This document shows positions 1 to 7,437 of a stretch of 64,000 nt of DNA, in pieces (the first letter of the stretch is position 1; the number at the start of each line of letters is the position of its first letter). The position numbers and the translations under genes were made by a program. Below the pieces are notes generated by a model. It saw nothing but the letters and a program-made list of their open reading frames with translations, ran no database searches and had not been told where the DNA came from. The stretch is taken from the NCBI RefSeq assembly GCF_016924145.1, contig NZ_JAFFZO010000011.1:62001-126000 (forward strand), read 5' to 3'. The DNA is from Amphritea pacifica (GTDB taxonomy: Bacteria; Pseudomonadota; Gammaproteobacteria; Pseudomonadales; Balneatricaceae).

Positions 1-1322
1 ACGGTGCGTGTCGCTGGTCCAAGATCAACCTTACGACGGGTGTCGTAGTCACCTTTGGTGACGACAACACTGGTCTGCCACTGCCATTGGGAACGTTGCC
101 AGCCACTGTACAGACTGAAGGAGCGGGCTTGCGTCTCGACAGAACCACCTGACAGGTCAACATCGTCGCGGCTGACATGAAAACCAAAGCCGAAGCTGTG
201 ATCTGCATTACGCTGAGTGATGCCTGCCCCGATGGATGCCCGGCTGCCCTCTAGTTCGGCATTCCCCGTACCGCCCTCTCCGATAACCCACAGATCGGTA
301 CTGTCTTCCGCTTGCAGAAAAGATTGTGCCAGACGTCCATCAATCGCATCCATCAGGGCAAGCTGTTGGTAGTGAACGGCACGGCTCATGCCTTCAGCAA
401 AGGCCGGCGCGCTGAGAATGCTCTGCACGTAATCACTGATAATCTGGTGACCGCCACTGGTCGGATGAACACCATCAGCGTAGAGGAATGTCTGGTCTGT
501 CCCGCTAGCATACCCTCCCGCACCTTCAACACAGAGTAGCGAGGCCGTTGCACCACAGGCAGGCGTCGTGACATTGGTAAAACCATACATTGCTGGTTGT
601 GCCGAAACCTCTCTAAGCAGCGTAAACATGTCGACCGGTATCACCTCGATACCACTCGCCTGCAGGGTAGCCAGTAAAACATTGTTATAACCCGCAGACA
701 GGGCGGTCAGGCTGGCGGCACCGGCGGCCCCCTGAGACACACCAAAGGGAGTTGCGCCGATATCGGGCAGGGTTGGCACCAGCAGATAATGTGCACCCGC
801 CGCTTTCAGTGCGGCTAGTGCCTGTACCTGCTCACCGGCTGTGGTCGTAATATAACTGGTGATGTCAGCCGGAAGCACGCCGCCGCCAGCGATCCAGAAG
901 ATATCATTGGCACCACCCCAAAGCGTGTACAGGGCATTGGGGTCAGCAACACCGCCATTAGCGCTCAGGTAATTTTGCACCTGGGTTGCAATCGGCGTTG
1001 CGCCACTGGCAGGTGCCGCTCCAATGCCGGGGCTGCCGCTAATGCGGGCACCACCTTCAGCATAGTTAGTGCCGCCCTGGTTGGCAGGGCTCAGCGTACC
1101 GCCATACTGACTGGCGAGCAGTTCAGACCAGACGGGGCCTGGATTGGTGGTAAATTTAGCGGCCCCGGTATACGTCGGGTCGACCATCTGCAGAAGCGGT
1201 AGAAATGAGCCCGAGTCGGTGAGACTATCGCCAAAATAATAGGTATTACTGAAATCCGCCGCCTGAATCTGAGACGCCATTAGCACTGTTATCAGGGAGG
1301 AAAGAACTGTTTTGTGAGTCAT
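1..1322 (-). CDS. GDSL-type autotransporter esterase/lipase, C-terminus outside window
   Basis: About 440 residues are present; the gene runs off the window start. A signal peptide of about 21 residues (MTHKTVLSSLITVLMASQIQA) is followed by the SGNH block I motif FGDSLTDSG with the nucleophile Ser near residue 33. GGANDIFW (block III) and DGVHPT (block V, catalytic Asp/His) follow. After the esterase domain the sequence becomes Gly/Ser-rich and beta-strand-like, which fits the start of a C-terminal autotransporter barrel as in EstA-type esterases. Such enzymes are displayed on the outer membrane and cleave fatty-acid esters. The start is the ATG at 1320-1322. The substrate cannot be read from sequence. 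Confidence 0.85.
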   Translation of the reverse strand, partial: MTHKTVLSSLITVLMASQIQAADFSNTYYFGDSLTDSGSFLPLLQMVDPTYTGAAKFTTNPGPVWSELLASQYGGTLSPANQGGTNYAEGGARISGSPGIGAAPASGATPIATQVQNYLSANGGVADPNALYTLWGGANDIFWIAGGGVLPADITSYITTTAGEQVQALAALKAAGAHYLLVPTLPDIGATPFGVSQGAAGAASLTALSAGYNNVLLATLQASGIEVIPVDMFTLLREVSAQPAMYGFTNVTTPACGATASLLCVEGAGGYASGTDQTFLYADGVHPTSGGHQIISDYVQSILSAPAFAEGMSRAVHYQQLALMDAIDGRLAQSFLQAEDSTDLWVIGEGGTGNAELEGSRASIGAGITQRNADHSFGFGFHVSRDDVDLSGGSVETQARSFSLYSGWQRSQWQWQTSVVVTKGDYDTRRKVDLGPATRT

Positions 1323-1655
1323 TTTGCCTTCCATGCTTATTATTCTCTATGAGTAAGAACAGGACTCCTGAACTTAAGCAAAACCACGTTCTGTCGCAAT
1401 GGCAAAAACCGCAAGAATATGTGGCAAATCAAGTCACGCGCGAATATTCGATCAGGGCCGGGATAAGTCTTGTATTTTGCATGTCGATAACTAACAGTTA
1501 TTCAGTTGAGTTGCTGTTCTGTAAAACGCAAGACCCGCCCCATTGACCCACTTGCCTCGTGCATATAAAAATTCACTACAGAGGGCTCGAAGGCCATAGA
1601 GATAAAGCAATAACGTGAGAGGTAATAGATCGAAACTCTTTTATGTACGATCCGC
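1323..1655. other. intergenic, no gene recognised
   Basis: This AT-rich stretch separates the esterase from the end of the toxin cluster. Open frames here are short, lack a credible ribosome binding site and resemble nothing known. No clear terminator or tRNA is visible. Confidence 0.5.
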
Positions 1656-1704
1656 TTAGCTTACAGACTCACCTGCTTTGAGATACTTCAGCAATTCACT
1701 TTCA

Positions 1705-2190
1705 TCAATGGGGCCAGTGATTTCCTCGTCCAGAATGGATGAGTCTTTCCACCAGTTGTTGATACTTTTTCAATATTATTGGCCTGTTTGTTTGCTTACA
1801 CTGTTTTAAAAATTTTTCTTCCAACCCTGTTTGAACAACCTCCATAAAGGTTTCACCAACGCCATCAACCCCCCGGCTGAGGCCGCGAAAACTACCCGCT
1901 AATGAGCGAACAGTGGTTACCTTTCCCTTTCTGGCATTATCCAATGCTTCTGTTGAGCGTTGAAGCATTCCATGAAAGTTGGGTAGAACCCGGTTCTGCC
2001 AAAACGATTCTTCAAAGGCCATTACATCGTTTGGTTTGAACTCTGGATGTTGCTGTCGGTACGCTTTGTAAGCATCGAAAGCATCCAGCCCTGTTTGAAT
2101 AAATTGCTGGTAGTTTGTAATAAACTCTTCGATGTATTCCAGGCTCTGAAATTTGCGTTTCAAAAGCGTTATTTTCAGTGTCTGATTCAT
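1705..2190 (-). CDS. hypothetical protein in toxin cluster, probably frameshifted near its 3' end
   Basis: About 161 residues from the ATG at 2188-2190 (MNQTLKITLLKRKF), mostly predicted helical, with no family I recognise. It is the last gene of the minus-strand toxin cluster and could be an immunity or accessory gene. The frame ends in an unconvincing tail, ERLIHSGRGNHWPH. One base away, the alternative frame reads NWWKDSSILDEEITGPIDES and continues to a stop at 1656, which looks like a normal acidic C-terminus. The switch point falls at a five-T run (1766-1770; A-run on the coding strand), so an indel there probably separated the true end, by mutation or sequencing error. Confidence 0.5.
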   Translation of the reverse strand: MNQTLKITLLKRKFQSLEYIEEFITNYQQFIQTGLDAFDAYKAYRQQHPEFKPNDVMAFEESFWQNRVLPNFHGMLQRSTEALDNARKGKVTTVRSLAGSFRGLSRGVDGVGETFMEVVQTGLEEKFLKQCKQTNRPIILKKYQQLVERLIHSGRGNHWPH

Positions 2191-2219
2191 AGTCCAGCGT
2201 CCGGCCAATTGGTTGGGAA

Positions 2220-2489
2220 CTACACCTCAAGACCCTCCGCTAAATTTGCAAATCTACTATAACAATCGGATAGCTCCATATTGTTTGCCAAATCACCTTC
2301 AATGAATAAACGATCAAGCCTTATGCGCCCCAATACCGCATACTGATTCATGCTCTTAACTTGGTTAAATATGACTTCAAGCTCATTCAAAGCTACAACT
2401 GCATTTTCGCTAGAAACAGCTTCTTGTTTAAGAAGCTGTTCTAGTGACTTTGCCTCAGTTTTTAGTCTTTTAAGTTTGTCTTCTGACAT
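2220..2489 (-). CDS. small helical protein, putative immunity partner of the orphan toxin module
   Basis: 89 residues beginning MSEDKLKRLKTEAKSLEQLL, with a heptad-like amphipathic N-terminus and no signal peptide or membrane segment. Its start lies 1 nt after the stop of the upstream orphan toxin C-terminal module, so the two are translationally coupled. In polymorphic toxin loci this position (small, cytosolic, directly downstream of a toxin module) is typical of the cognate immunity gene. I do not recognise the family; the role is inferred from position only. Confidence 0.55.
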   Translation of the reverse strand: MSEDKLKRLKTEAKSLEQLLKQEAVSSENAVVALNELEVIFNQVKSMNQYAVLGRIRLDRLFIEGDLANNMELSDCYSRFANLAEGLEV

Positions 2490-2490
2490 T

Positions 2491-2970
2491 TTATTGCCCC
2501 GTTATGTAACGATTCATAGATTGAGCTTCCGTAAACAAATCACGCCTTGTCACTAACGTTTGAATCTCTCCGCCGCTTCTCAAATACTCTCCATTGTTAA
2601 CCGAGAACTTTGCGATCTGACTTTGGAAAACATCAACATTGCTTTTCGCTGTTATTGAATATAATTCAAAGCTATTGGGGACTTGTGGCAAACCGAGTAT
2701 TTCCCCAATAGTTTGAGGATTATTAGGCAAACGCTCTAGTACATCCCCAGTCACAAAATATGGAGTTGAGCCACTCGGTGGTGCCCCTGTTGGAACTAAC
2801 TTAAATAACTGGTCGCCCTGTTGTAGTGATACTGTAGATGGTAAATCAGTGCCGGATTCCAACATATCCCGTGACATACGCAATGCCCTATCTGGGGACA
2901 CCCCTGCTTGCTGCAAGGACTCAAACATTTGCTTACCAACTGCATAATCTCTTGGGTCGCTTATTTCCAT
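2491..2970 (-). CDS. orphan C-terminal toxin module (displaced polymorphic toxin cassette)
   Basis: 159 residues from the first ATG (2968-2970). Coding character continues upstream without a start codon for about 22 more codons (VVPDKALVSPAEVSW...), back to an in-frame TAG at 3040-3042. The upstream end holds a 15-nt sequence (3023-3037) identical to 3952-3966 inside the main toxin gene, at the equivalent VVPD hinge. This identifies the block as a displaced toxin C-terminal domain that could replace the current one by recombination. It lacks a good ribosome binding site and may be silent. The toxic activity is not recognised. Confidence 0.65.
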   Translation of the reverse strand: MEISDPRDYAVGKQMFESLQQAGVSPDRALRMSRDMLESGTDLPSTVSLQQGDQLFKLVPTGAPPSGSTPYFVTGDVLERLPNNPQTIGEILGLPQVPNSFELYSITAKSNVDVFQSQIAKFSVNNGEYLRSGGEIQTLVTRRDLFTEAQSMNRYITGQ

Positions 2971-3039
2971 GCCTAAGGCTCTTGAAGTATTCCAGCTAAC
3001 TTCTGCTGGAGATACTAACGCCTTGTCTGGAACAACAAG

Positions 3040-3483
3040 CTAGGAGTATTTCTGAATCAAATGTTGCAACCTATTCTCTGACTGGCTCATTAATGTTAAG
3101 TATGCCAACAAGTCCTCGTCTTCGTCTCCAGAGCTCCCAAATCCAGCAGGGCTACCAGCTGGTTTGCTTTTCCACCACGCATCATATTTCAACGAAAAAA
3201 TAATGCCCTTCCTATTACTTACCTTAAATTCTGAAACACCATCTTCAGGCTGATTAAAACTCAGCGAGATGTCAGGTTCAGTCAAGTCAGTTTCGATATT
3301 TCGATACCTGAGAAGCAATTTTCCATTAGATGAATAAAAGTAGATTAGCTCTCCTTCTAGAATATCCCCAACACCAGTTACAACTTCTCCACCAACTTCA
3401 TCGACGTATGTATATTTAGATGATTCAAGTTCATCGCCCACATTAATTAGTTTTGGGTAATCATTGAATTTTTCTAACAACAT
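3040..3483 (-). CDS. putative immunity protein of the main polymorphic toxin
   Basis: 147 residues (MLLEKFNDYPKLINVGDELE...), soluble, acidic and beta-rich in appearance, with a Gly/Asp/Glu-rich stretch near residue 115. It begins 11 nt after the stop of the 558-residue toxin, the usual place for the cognate immunity gene. No domain family is recognised. Its TAG stop is in the same frame as the following orphan toxin module, so readthrough or loss of that codon would fuse the two. Confidence 0.6.
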   Translation of the reverse strand: MLLEKFNDYPKLINVGDELESSKYTYVDEVGGEVVTGVGDILEGELIYFYSSNGKLLLRYRNIETDLTEPDISLSFNQPEDGVSEFKVSNRKGIIFSLKYDAWWKSKPAGSPAGFGSSGDEDEDLLAYLTLMSQSENRLQHLIQKYS

Positions 3484-3494
3484 TTCATGTACCC

Positions 3495-5171
3495 CTAGTA
3501 TTTCGAAGGATCAATGCCCAGAAGCATATTAATTTCAGGATCTTTTCTGAGAGAGGACTCAATCACAAGATCCCAATCTCCTAACTTATCAAACATCTGG
3601 TTTGGGGTCGGCCCTACCCCTGCATTAGGGTCTCTAAATCGTTTTATGTTGCCACTTTCTAACAAATTGACCTCGGCTTGAGTCATCAATGATCGAGCCT
3701 CCATTTTCTGGCTATTTCGTTGCAACACAACTCGCCGTGCGATTTCTTCTGAACTCCGCCCAGCCTCTCTCATCGACGAAATAGCATTTTCGAGCTCACC
3801 AGTTCCACTAATATAGCCCTCTCGAATTTGTCGATTTCTAGCCACAAATGCTTCGTCAGTAAAATCGAATAACTCATGATCGTATCTTGACCCCTGTTTC
3901 GGTAAGTAACCATAAACCCCTCTGCTATCACGCAATATCCCATCGGGGATATTGTCTGGAACAACACTCCCACCCCGCATCGTACCATCATTTCGATTCC
4001 CATCAACCCGCTTAGGCTCTGCCACTTTCTGTGCTTTCGGGCGCCGAATTTCCAGCTTCTCCAGCTTATTACTCATCTTGCTGAATATGCGTTCTGAAAG
4101 TTTAGCTTTTTTCAGCGCTTTACCCAGATCAACCAGAAGTTTACCCAGATCGGCAAACTCTTTAGCCACTCTCCCTGCTACAACGGCCCCGCCTGCCCCC
4201 AGTGTCGTCGCCGTTAAGATCGCACCCAGAATAGTTACAATTACCGTTGGTGCCACGGATTCTGCAAACTCTACACTGTCTTGAGCGGCGATGTATTCTC
4301 TTCCGAACTTAGTCAGCATTTTTTGAGTAGGCGGATCCTCATACACAAAGTTGGCAAATTCATAGGCTTCTGCCAGTTGAGCCATGGTGATCTTTGAAGG
4401 ATCAAAGCCCAGCGCTTCTACCCACTCCCTGTGCTGAAGATCGTTATAAGTTTCTCTGAAGGTTTCCGACCAGTCTGATTCAGGCCCTGTCTGACGTGCC
4501 ACATAAGCAGCTTGTAATGCATTGTTATAAGCAACCACTGGATTAATAACGTCAGACCACTCTTTAACAGCAACAACTGAGTCTTTAGCCAGGTTCCAGA
4601 TACCCCACATCACAGCACCGGTATGCACCCGAACATTATCAACAACACCCATCTGATCTTGCAGGGACTGATGTATTGCCGCCTGGGCTTTTTCTTTCTC
4701 AATGATCGCGGTGAGGGTTTTCTGAATCGAGGTACGAAGTGCTGATAACTCGGTGTTATCCAAATCTGGTTTTAGCTGAGCTTTATAGAAGAGGGAGGAA
4801 ACCCCTGTGACCTGCAGATGACCATTGGCGGGTAGCATGTATCGCTGCACTACACCATTATCAAAGCTCAGTTGTATGGGAATTTCACCCACTGACTGGC
4901 CATTATCCCAGACACACTGAAGGTCAACCACATACTCTTTATCTTTTGCTTTTTTGTCTTCGCTCAGCAGGTATTTGTTGTTGACTGCGATACTATCGGC
5001 AAAACTCATTGGTGCTGTTTTCGGCTGATCCGCAGGGTTGATACGACCACTGCTGAAGCTACTGCGATTCAGCGCCCGTTCGATGGTGGTGCGAAACAAC
5101 AGTGATTCCCGTTCTAAGCCGGATGTCTGCAGCTCACCATTTCGTTGACTGACAACCGGTGCCGTGATCAT
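3495..5171 (-). CDS. polymorphic toxin with central hydrophobic segment and variable C-terminal domain
   Basis: 558 residues. Residues 1-70 are polar. About 80-135 look like a beta-rich domain (VVDLQCVWDNGQSVGEI). About 140-300 are helical. A hydrophobic Gly/Ala segment at about 305-335 (TILGAILTATTLGAGGAVVAG) resembles the membrane-inserting parts of PAAR/VgrG-linked and contact-dependent effectors. A charged linker leads to the hinge VVPDN at about residue 403, then a 150-residue C-terminal domain (GVYGYLPKQGSRYDHELFDF...). The hinge carries the 15-nt junction shared with the orphan module at 3023-3037. No secretion gene (PAAR, VgrG, Rhs, TpsB) is in view, so the export route is unknown. 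The C-terminal activity is not identified. Confidence 0.65.
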   Translation of the reverse strand: MITAPVVSQRNGELQTSGLERESLLFRTTIERALNRSSFSSGRINPADQPKTAPMSFADSIAVNNKYLLSEDKKAKDKEYVVDLQCVWDNGQSVGEIPIQLSFDNGVVQRYMLPANGHLQVTGVSSLFYKAQLKPDLDNTELSALRTSIQKTLTAIIEKEKAQAAIHQSLQDQMGVVDNVRVHTGAVMWGIWNLAKDSVVAVKEWSDVINPVVAYNNALQAAYVARQTGPESDWSETFRETYNDLQHREWVEALGFDPSKITMAQLAEAYEFANFVYEDPPTQKMLTKFGREYIAAQDSVEFAESVAPTVIVTILGAILTATTLGAGGAVVAGRVAKEFADLGKLLVDLGKALKKAKLSERIFSKMSNKLEKLEIRRPKAQKVAEPKRVDGNRNDGTMRGGSVVPDNIPDGILRDSRGVYGYLPKQGSRYDHELFDFTDEAFVARNRQIREGYISGTGELENAISSMREAGRSSEEIARRVVLQRNSQKMEARSLMTQAEVNLLESGNIKRFRDPNAGVGPTPNQMFDKLGDWDLVIESSLRKDPEINMLLGIDPSKY

Positions 5172-5418
5172 GCGGGCATAGTATTAGCCGACCAGTACGG
5201 ATAGCGTTTTCCAACGATGAGGGAAAGGGTAAGCGTTGTGTATATCGGGTATGCCGGGGCATTGGGTCAAAGCGGATCAGCTTCGAGCGCTCGAAGTCAT
5301 TGGACCACATCCGCTGAGCGACACTGAGGGCATTCTGTGGACGTAAAACATAGGGGAGTTTTTCGGCAGTCAGATCGTTGCCGTCGCATAACTGAGCCCT
5401 GTCCATGGCGTGTAGCAT
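5134..5418 (-). CDS. small protein encoded ahead of the toxin, unknown function
   Basis: About 94 residues from the ATG at 5416-5418, which has AAGGA about 8 nt upstream (a GTG at 5422-5424 is also in frame). The product is rich in Arg, Pro and His (FDPMPRHTRYTQRLPFPSS). It overlaps the toxin start by 38 nt in another frame, consistent with translational coupling. Position suggests an adaptor or chaperone for toxin export, but no family is recognised and the ORF may be spurious. Confidence 0.4.
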   Translation of the reverse strand: MLHAMDRAQLCDGNDLTAEKLPYVLRPQNALSVAQRMWSNDFERSKLIRFDPMPRHTRYTQRLPFPSSLENAIRTGRLILCPHDHGTGCQSTKW

Positions 5419-5424
5419 ACTCAC

Positions 5425-5854
5425 TGTCCTTGTGAGGTTGGTTTTTGAAGAGTGCAGAAGATAACCGATTTGAGGTTAAAGTAAAACCACTCTGTCAGAT
5501 TGTGTTAAAGAGTTTACCGGTAAAGTGTACCGTTATAATCAAGGTTGAGGAGGCTCGCTGGCATACCCTTTGGGTATCGCGCGGCGATTAAATCCGATGA
5601 TCTATCTCTACGCTTCGATCGTTTGTAACTGGCATTATCTTATTCAACGAACCTGATCATACCATTCAAAAAGTGGAGACACATCCGGCCTTCCATGTTC
5701 TTTCTATTTTTTTATGACTTCCTATAACCAAAACTTTGTCTTGTAAGTGTTTCTATAGGGTTGTAATAAAAATATCTTTTGTCTGTCCTCTGGGGTTCAC
5801 AATTCCTCCGTAAGCTTCAGACCCATGATGTGAAATTCGGGTCTGGTTGAAGAT
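5425..5854. other. divergent intergenic region between toxin operon and ABC-importer operon
   Basis: About 430 nt without a gene, AT-rich in its right half. It must hold the promoters of both divergent operons. The only clear structure is the inverted repeat next to the first importer-operon gene, listed separately. A 15-nt palindrome at 5563-5577 (ATACCCTTTGGGTAT) has no T-run and its role is unclear. Confidence 0.5.
5818..5845 (+). promoter_or_regulatory. inverted repeat upstream of phosphodiesterase gene
   Basis: CAGACCC (5818-5824) and GGGTCTG (5839-5845) form perfect 7-bp arms with a 14-nt spacer, ending 10 nt before the ATG of the first operon gene. It could be an operator or a 5'-leader hairpin that limits translation. 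A related GGTCTG/CAGACC pair occurs inside the operon at 9595-9630. Confidence 0.4.
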
Positions 5855-6706
5855 ATGTCGAATAAAGTGATACTGGTGCTGCTGGATGGTCTTGCCTATG
5901 AGACCGCACAACAGTGTATGGGATTTACCCAGGGGTTGGTGGAACAGAGTCCGACTAAAAAGTGCAGGGCAACGCTGTACAAACTGCAGTGTGAACTGCC
6001 ATCAATGTCCCGGCCACTGTATGAAGCGATTCTGACCGGTGTTGCACCGGCAGACAGTGGTATTGTCCACAACCATATTATCCGTAGCTCCAATCAGCAG
6101 AGTATTTTCAGCCTGGCCCGTCGTGCCGGACTGAGCACTGCTGCGGCGGCCTATCACTGGGTGAGTGAGCTGTATAACCGTAGCCCATACGATGCGCTGC
6201 GGGACCGTTTTACCGATGATCCCGAGCAACTGATTCAGTATGGGATTTTTTATCATCAAGACAGCTACCCGGATAGCCATCTCTACCTGGATGCTGAATG
6301 GTTGCGCCGTCACCATGATCCCGATTTTCTCTTAGTGCATCCGATGAATATCGATGATGCTGGTCACCGGGCCGGGTTAGATAGTGCTCACTATCGCAAC
6401 ACCGCCCGTCATTCCGATACCTATCTCTCTGAATACCTGCTGACCTGGATCGATGCGGGTTACCAGATTCTGATTACCGCCGATCACGGTATGAATGGGG
6501 ACAAAAGTCATGGCGGTACGCTGGCAGAAGAGCGGGACGTGCCCCTGTATGTGATCGGTGAACGTTTCTCCCATGATCCGGATGCCGCGCCGCGCCAGCT
6601 TGAACTGTGCGGCACTCTGTGTGAGCTGCTGGGGATTGAGGGTCACATGAAGCCGGTTGCGACTGCACTGCTGAACCAAGGGCTGAACAAAGGACTGAAC
6701 CGATGA
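5855..6706 (+). CDS. alkaline-phosphatase-superfamily phosphodiesterase (nucleotide pyrophosphatase type)
   Basis: 283 residues, no signal peptide, so cytoplasmic. Superfamily metal ligands and nucleophile can be placed: Asp11 in LLDGLA, Ser50/Ser52 in LPSMSRP as nucleophile candidates, Asp167/Asp168 and His171 in DDAGH, Asp210/His211 in ADHGM, and His219 in KSHGG. This is the two-zinc core seen in NPP-type phosphodiesterases. The stop overlaps the start of the HAD phosphatase gene (ATGA), and an Opp/Dpp-type importer follows. I infer that it cleaves an imported phosphodiester; the substrate is unknown. Confidence 0.75.
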   Translation: MSNKVILVLLDGLAYETAQQCMGFTQGLVEQSPTKKCRATLYKLQCELPSMSRPLYEAILTGVAPADSGIVHNHIIRSSNQQSIFSLARRAGLSTAAAAYHWVSELYNRSPYDALRDRFTDDPEQLIQYGIFYHQDSYPDSHLYLDAEWLRRHHDPDFLLVHPMNIDDAGHRAGLDSAHYRNTARHSDTYLSEYLLTWIDAGYQILITADHGMNGDKSHGGTLAEERDVPLYVIGERFSHDPDAAPRQLELCGTLCELLGIEGHMKPVATALLNQGLNKGLNR

Positions 6707-7437
6707 CTCTGGCGATCTTTGATCTGGATGAAACCCTGTTAGCCGGAGACAGCTGCACCCTGTTCTGCCAGTTTCTGGTGGATGAGGGGATCGCGTCAGA
6801 GGCGTTTTTACAGCAGGATGTTCTGATGATGCAGCGCTATCACGCCCAGACGCTGGTGTTGGCTGACTACGTCGGTTTTCTGCTTGAACCGGTGCTGCAT
6901 CTGTCTGTCGATCAGATTGACGCGCTGATGCCGCGTTTTGTTGAACGCTATATCGCGCCTCGCATCTATCCCGAAGCACAACAATTGCTGGCGGATTATC
7001 AGCAGCAGGGGCTGCGGCCTCTGATTATCTCCGCCACCTCAGAGTTTATCGTTAAGGCAGTGGCTGCCCAACTGGGGGTCAATGATCTGCTGGCGATTCA
7101 GCTGCAGACTGAGAATAACTTTTATACCGGTGATGTCCGCGGTGTTCCGACTTTTCGCGAAGGCAAGGTGACCCGCCTGCATAACTGGCTGGCGGAGCAG
7201 CAGGAGTCCCTCGAGGACGCGCTGTTTTACAGTGATTCAATTAACGATCTGCCGCTGCTGGAACAGGTCGAATACCCGGTGGCGACTAACCCCGATACCG
7301 CGCTGCTGGCAATTGCCAGCCAGCGCAACTGGCCAGTGCTGCAATGGACAGCTCCGAAATGGACTGCGCCGCAGCTAAACCGATCTACCCCAACCCACGA
7401 TCAACCCTTATTACGACAGGAGCAAAACCATGTCTAA
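6703..7437 (+). CDS. HAD-superfamily phosphatase, subfamily IB (SerB-like)
   Basis: 244 residues. Motif I is DLDETLL (nucleophile Asp near residue 7), motif II is ISATSEF, and motif IV is YSDSINDLPLL with the Mg-binding acidic residues; a helical cap lies between I and II as in HAD-IB enzymes. It overlaps both neighbours (4 nt with the phosphodiesterase, 8 nt with the binding protein), so it is tightly co-translated. A phosphodiesterase followed by a monoesterase suggests sequential hydrolysis of an imported phosphodiester. The C-terminus carries a small internal repeat (WTAPKWTAPQ) that is probably a non-conserved tail. Confidence 0.8.
   Translation: MTLAIFDLDETLLAGDSCTLFCQFLVDEGIASEAFLQQDVLMMQRYHAQTLVLADYVGFLLEPVLHLSVDQIDALMPRFVERYIAPRIYPEAQQLLADYQQQGLRPLIISATSEFIVKAVAAQLGVNDLLAIQLQTENNFYTGDVRGVPTFREGKVTRLHNWLAEQQESLEDALFYSDSINDLPLLEQVEYPVATNPDTALLAIASQRNWPVLQWTAPKWTAPQLNRSTPTHDQPLLRQEQNHV

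Noticed and set aside
1349-1546. 65-residue plus-strand ORF next to the esterase
   Set aside because: No ribosome binding site, unusual composition and no family resemblance; most likely chance.
3495-5424. Assignment of the toxin to type VI secretion
   Set aside because: Hydrophobic segment and tip exchange are compatible, but no PAAR, VgrG, Hcp, MIX motif or adaptor could be recognised.
5563-5577. Palindrome ATACCCTTTGGGTAT as terminator or operator
   Set aside because: No T-run and far from both starts; short palindromes arise by chance.
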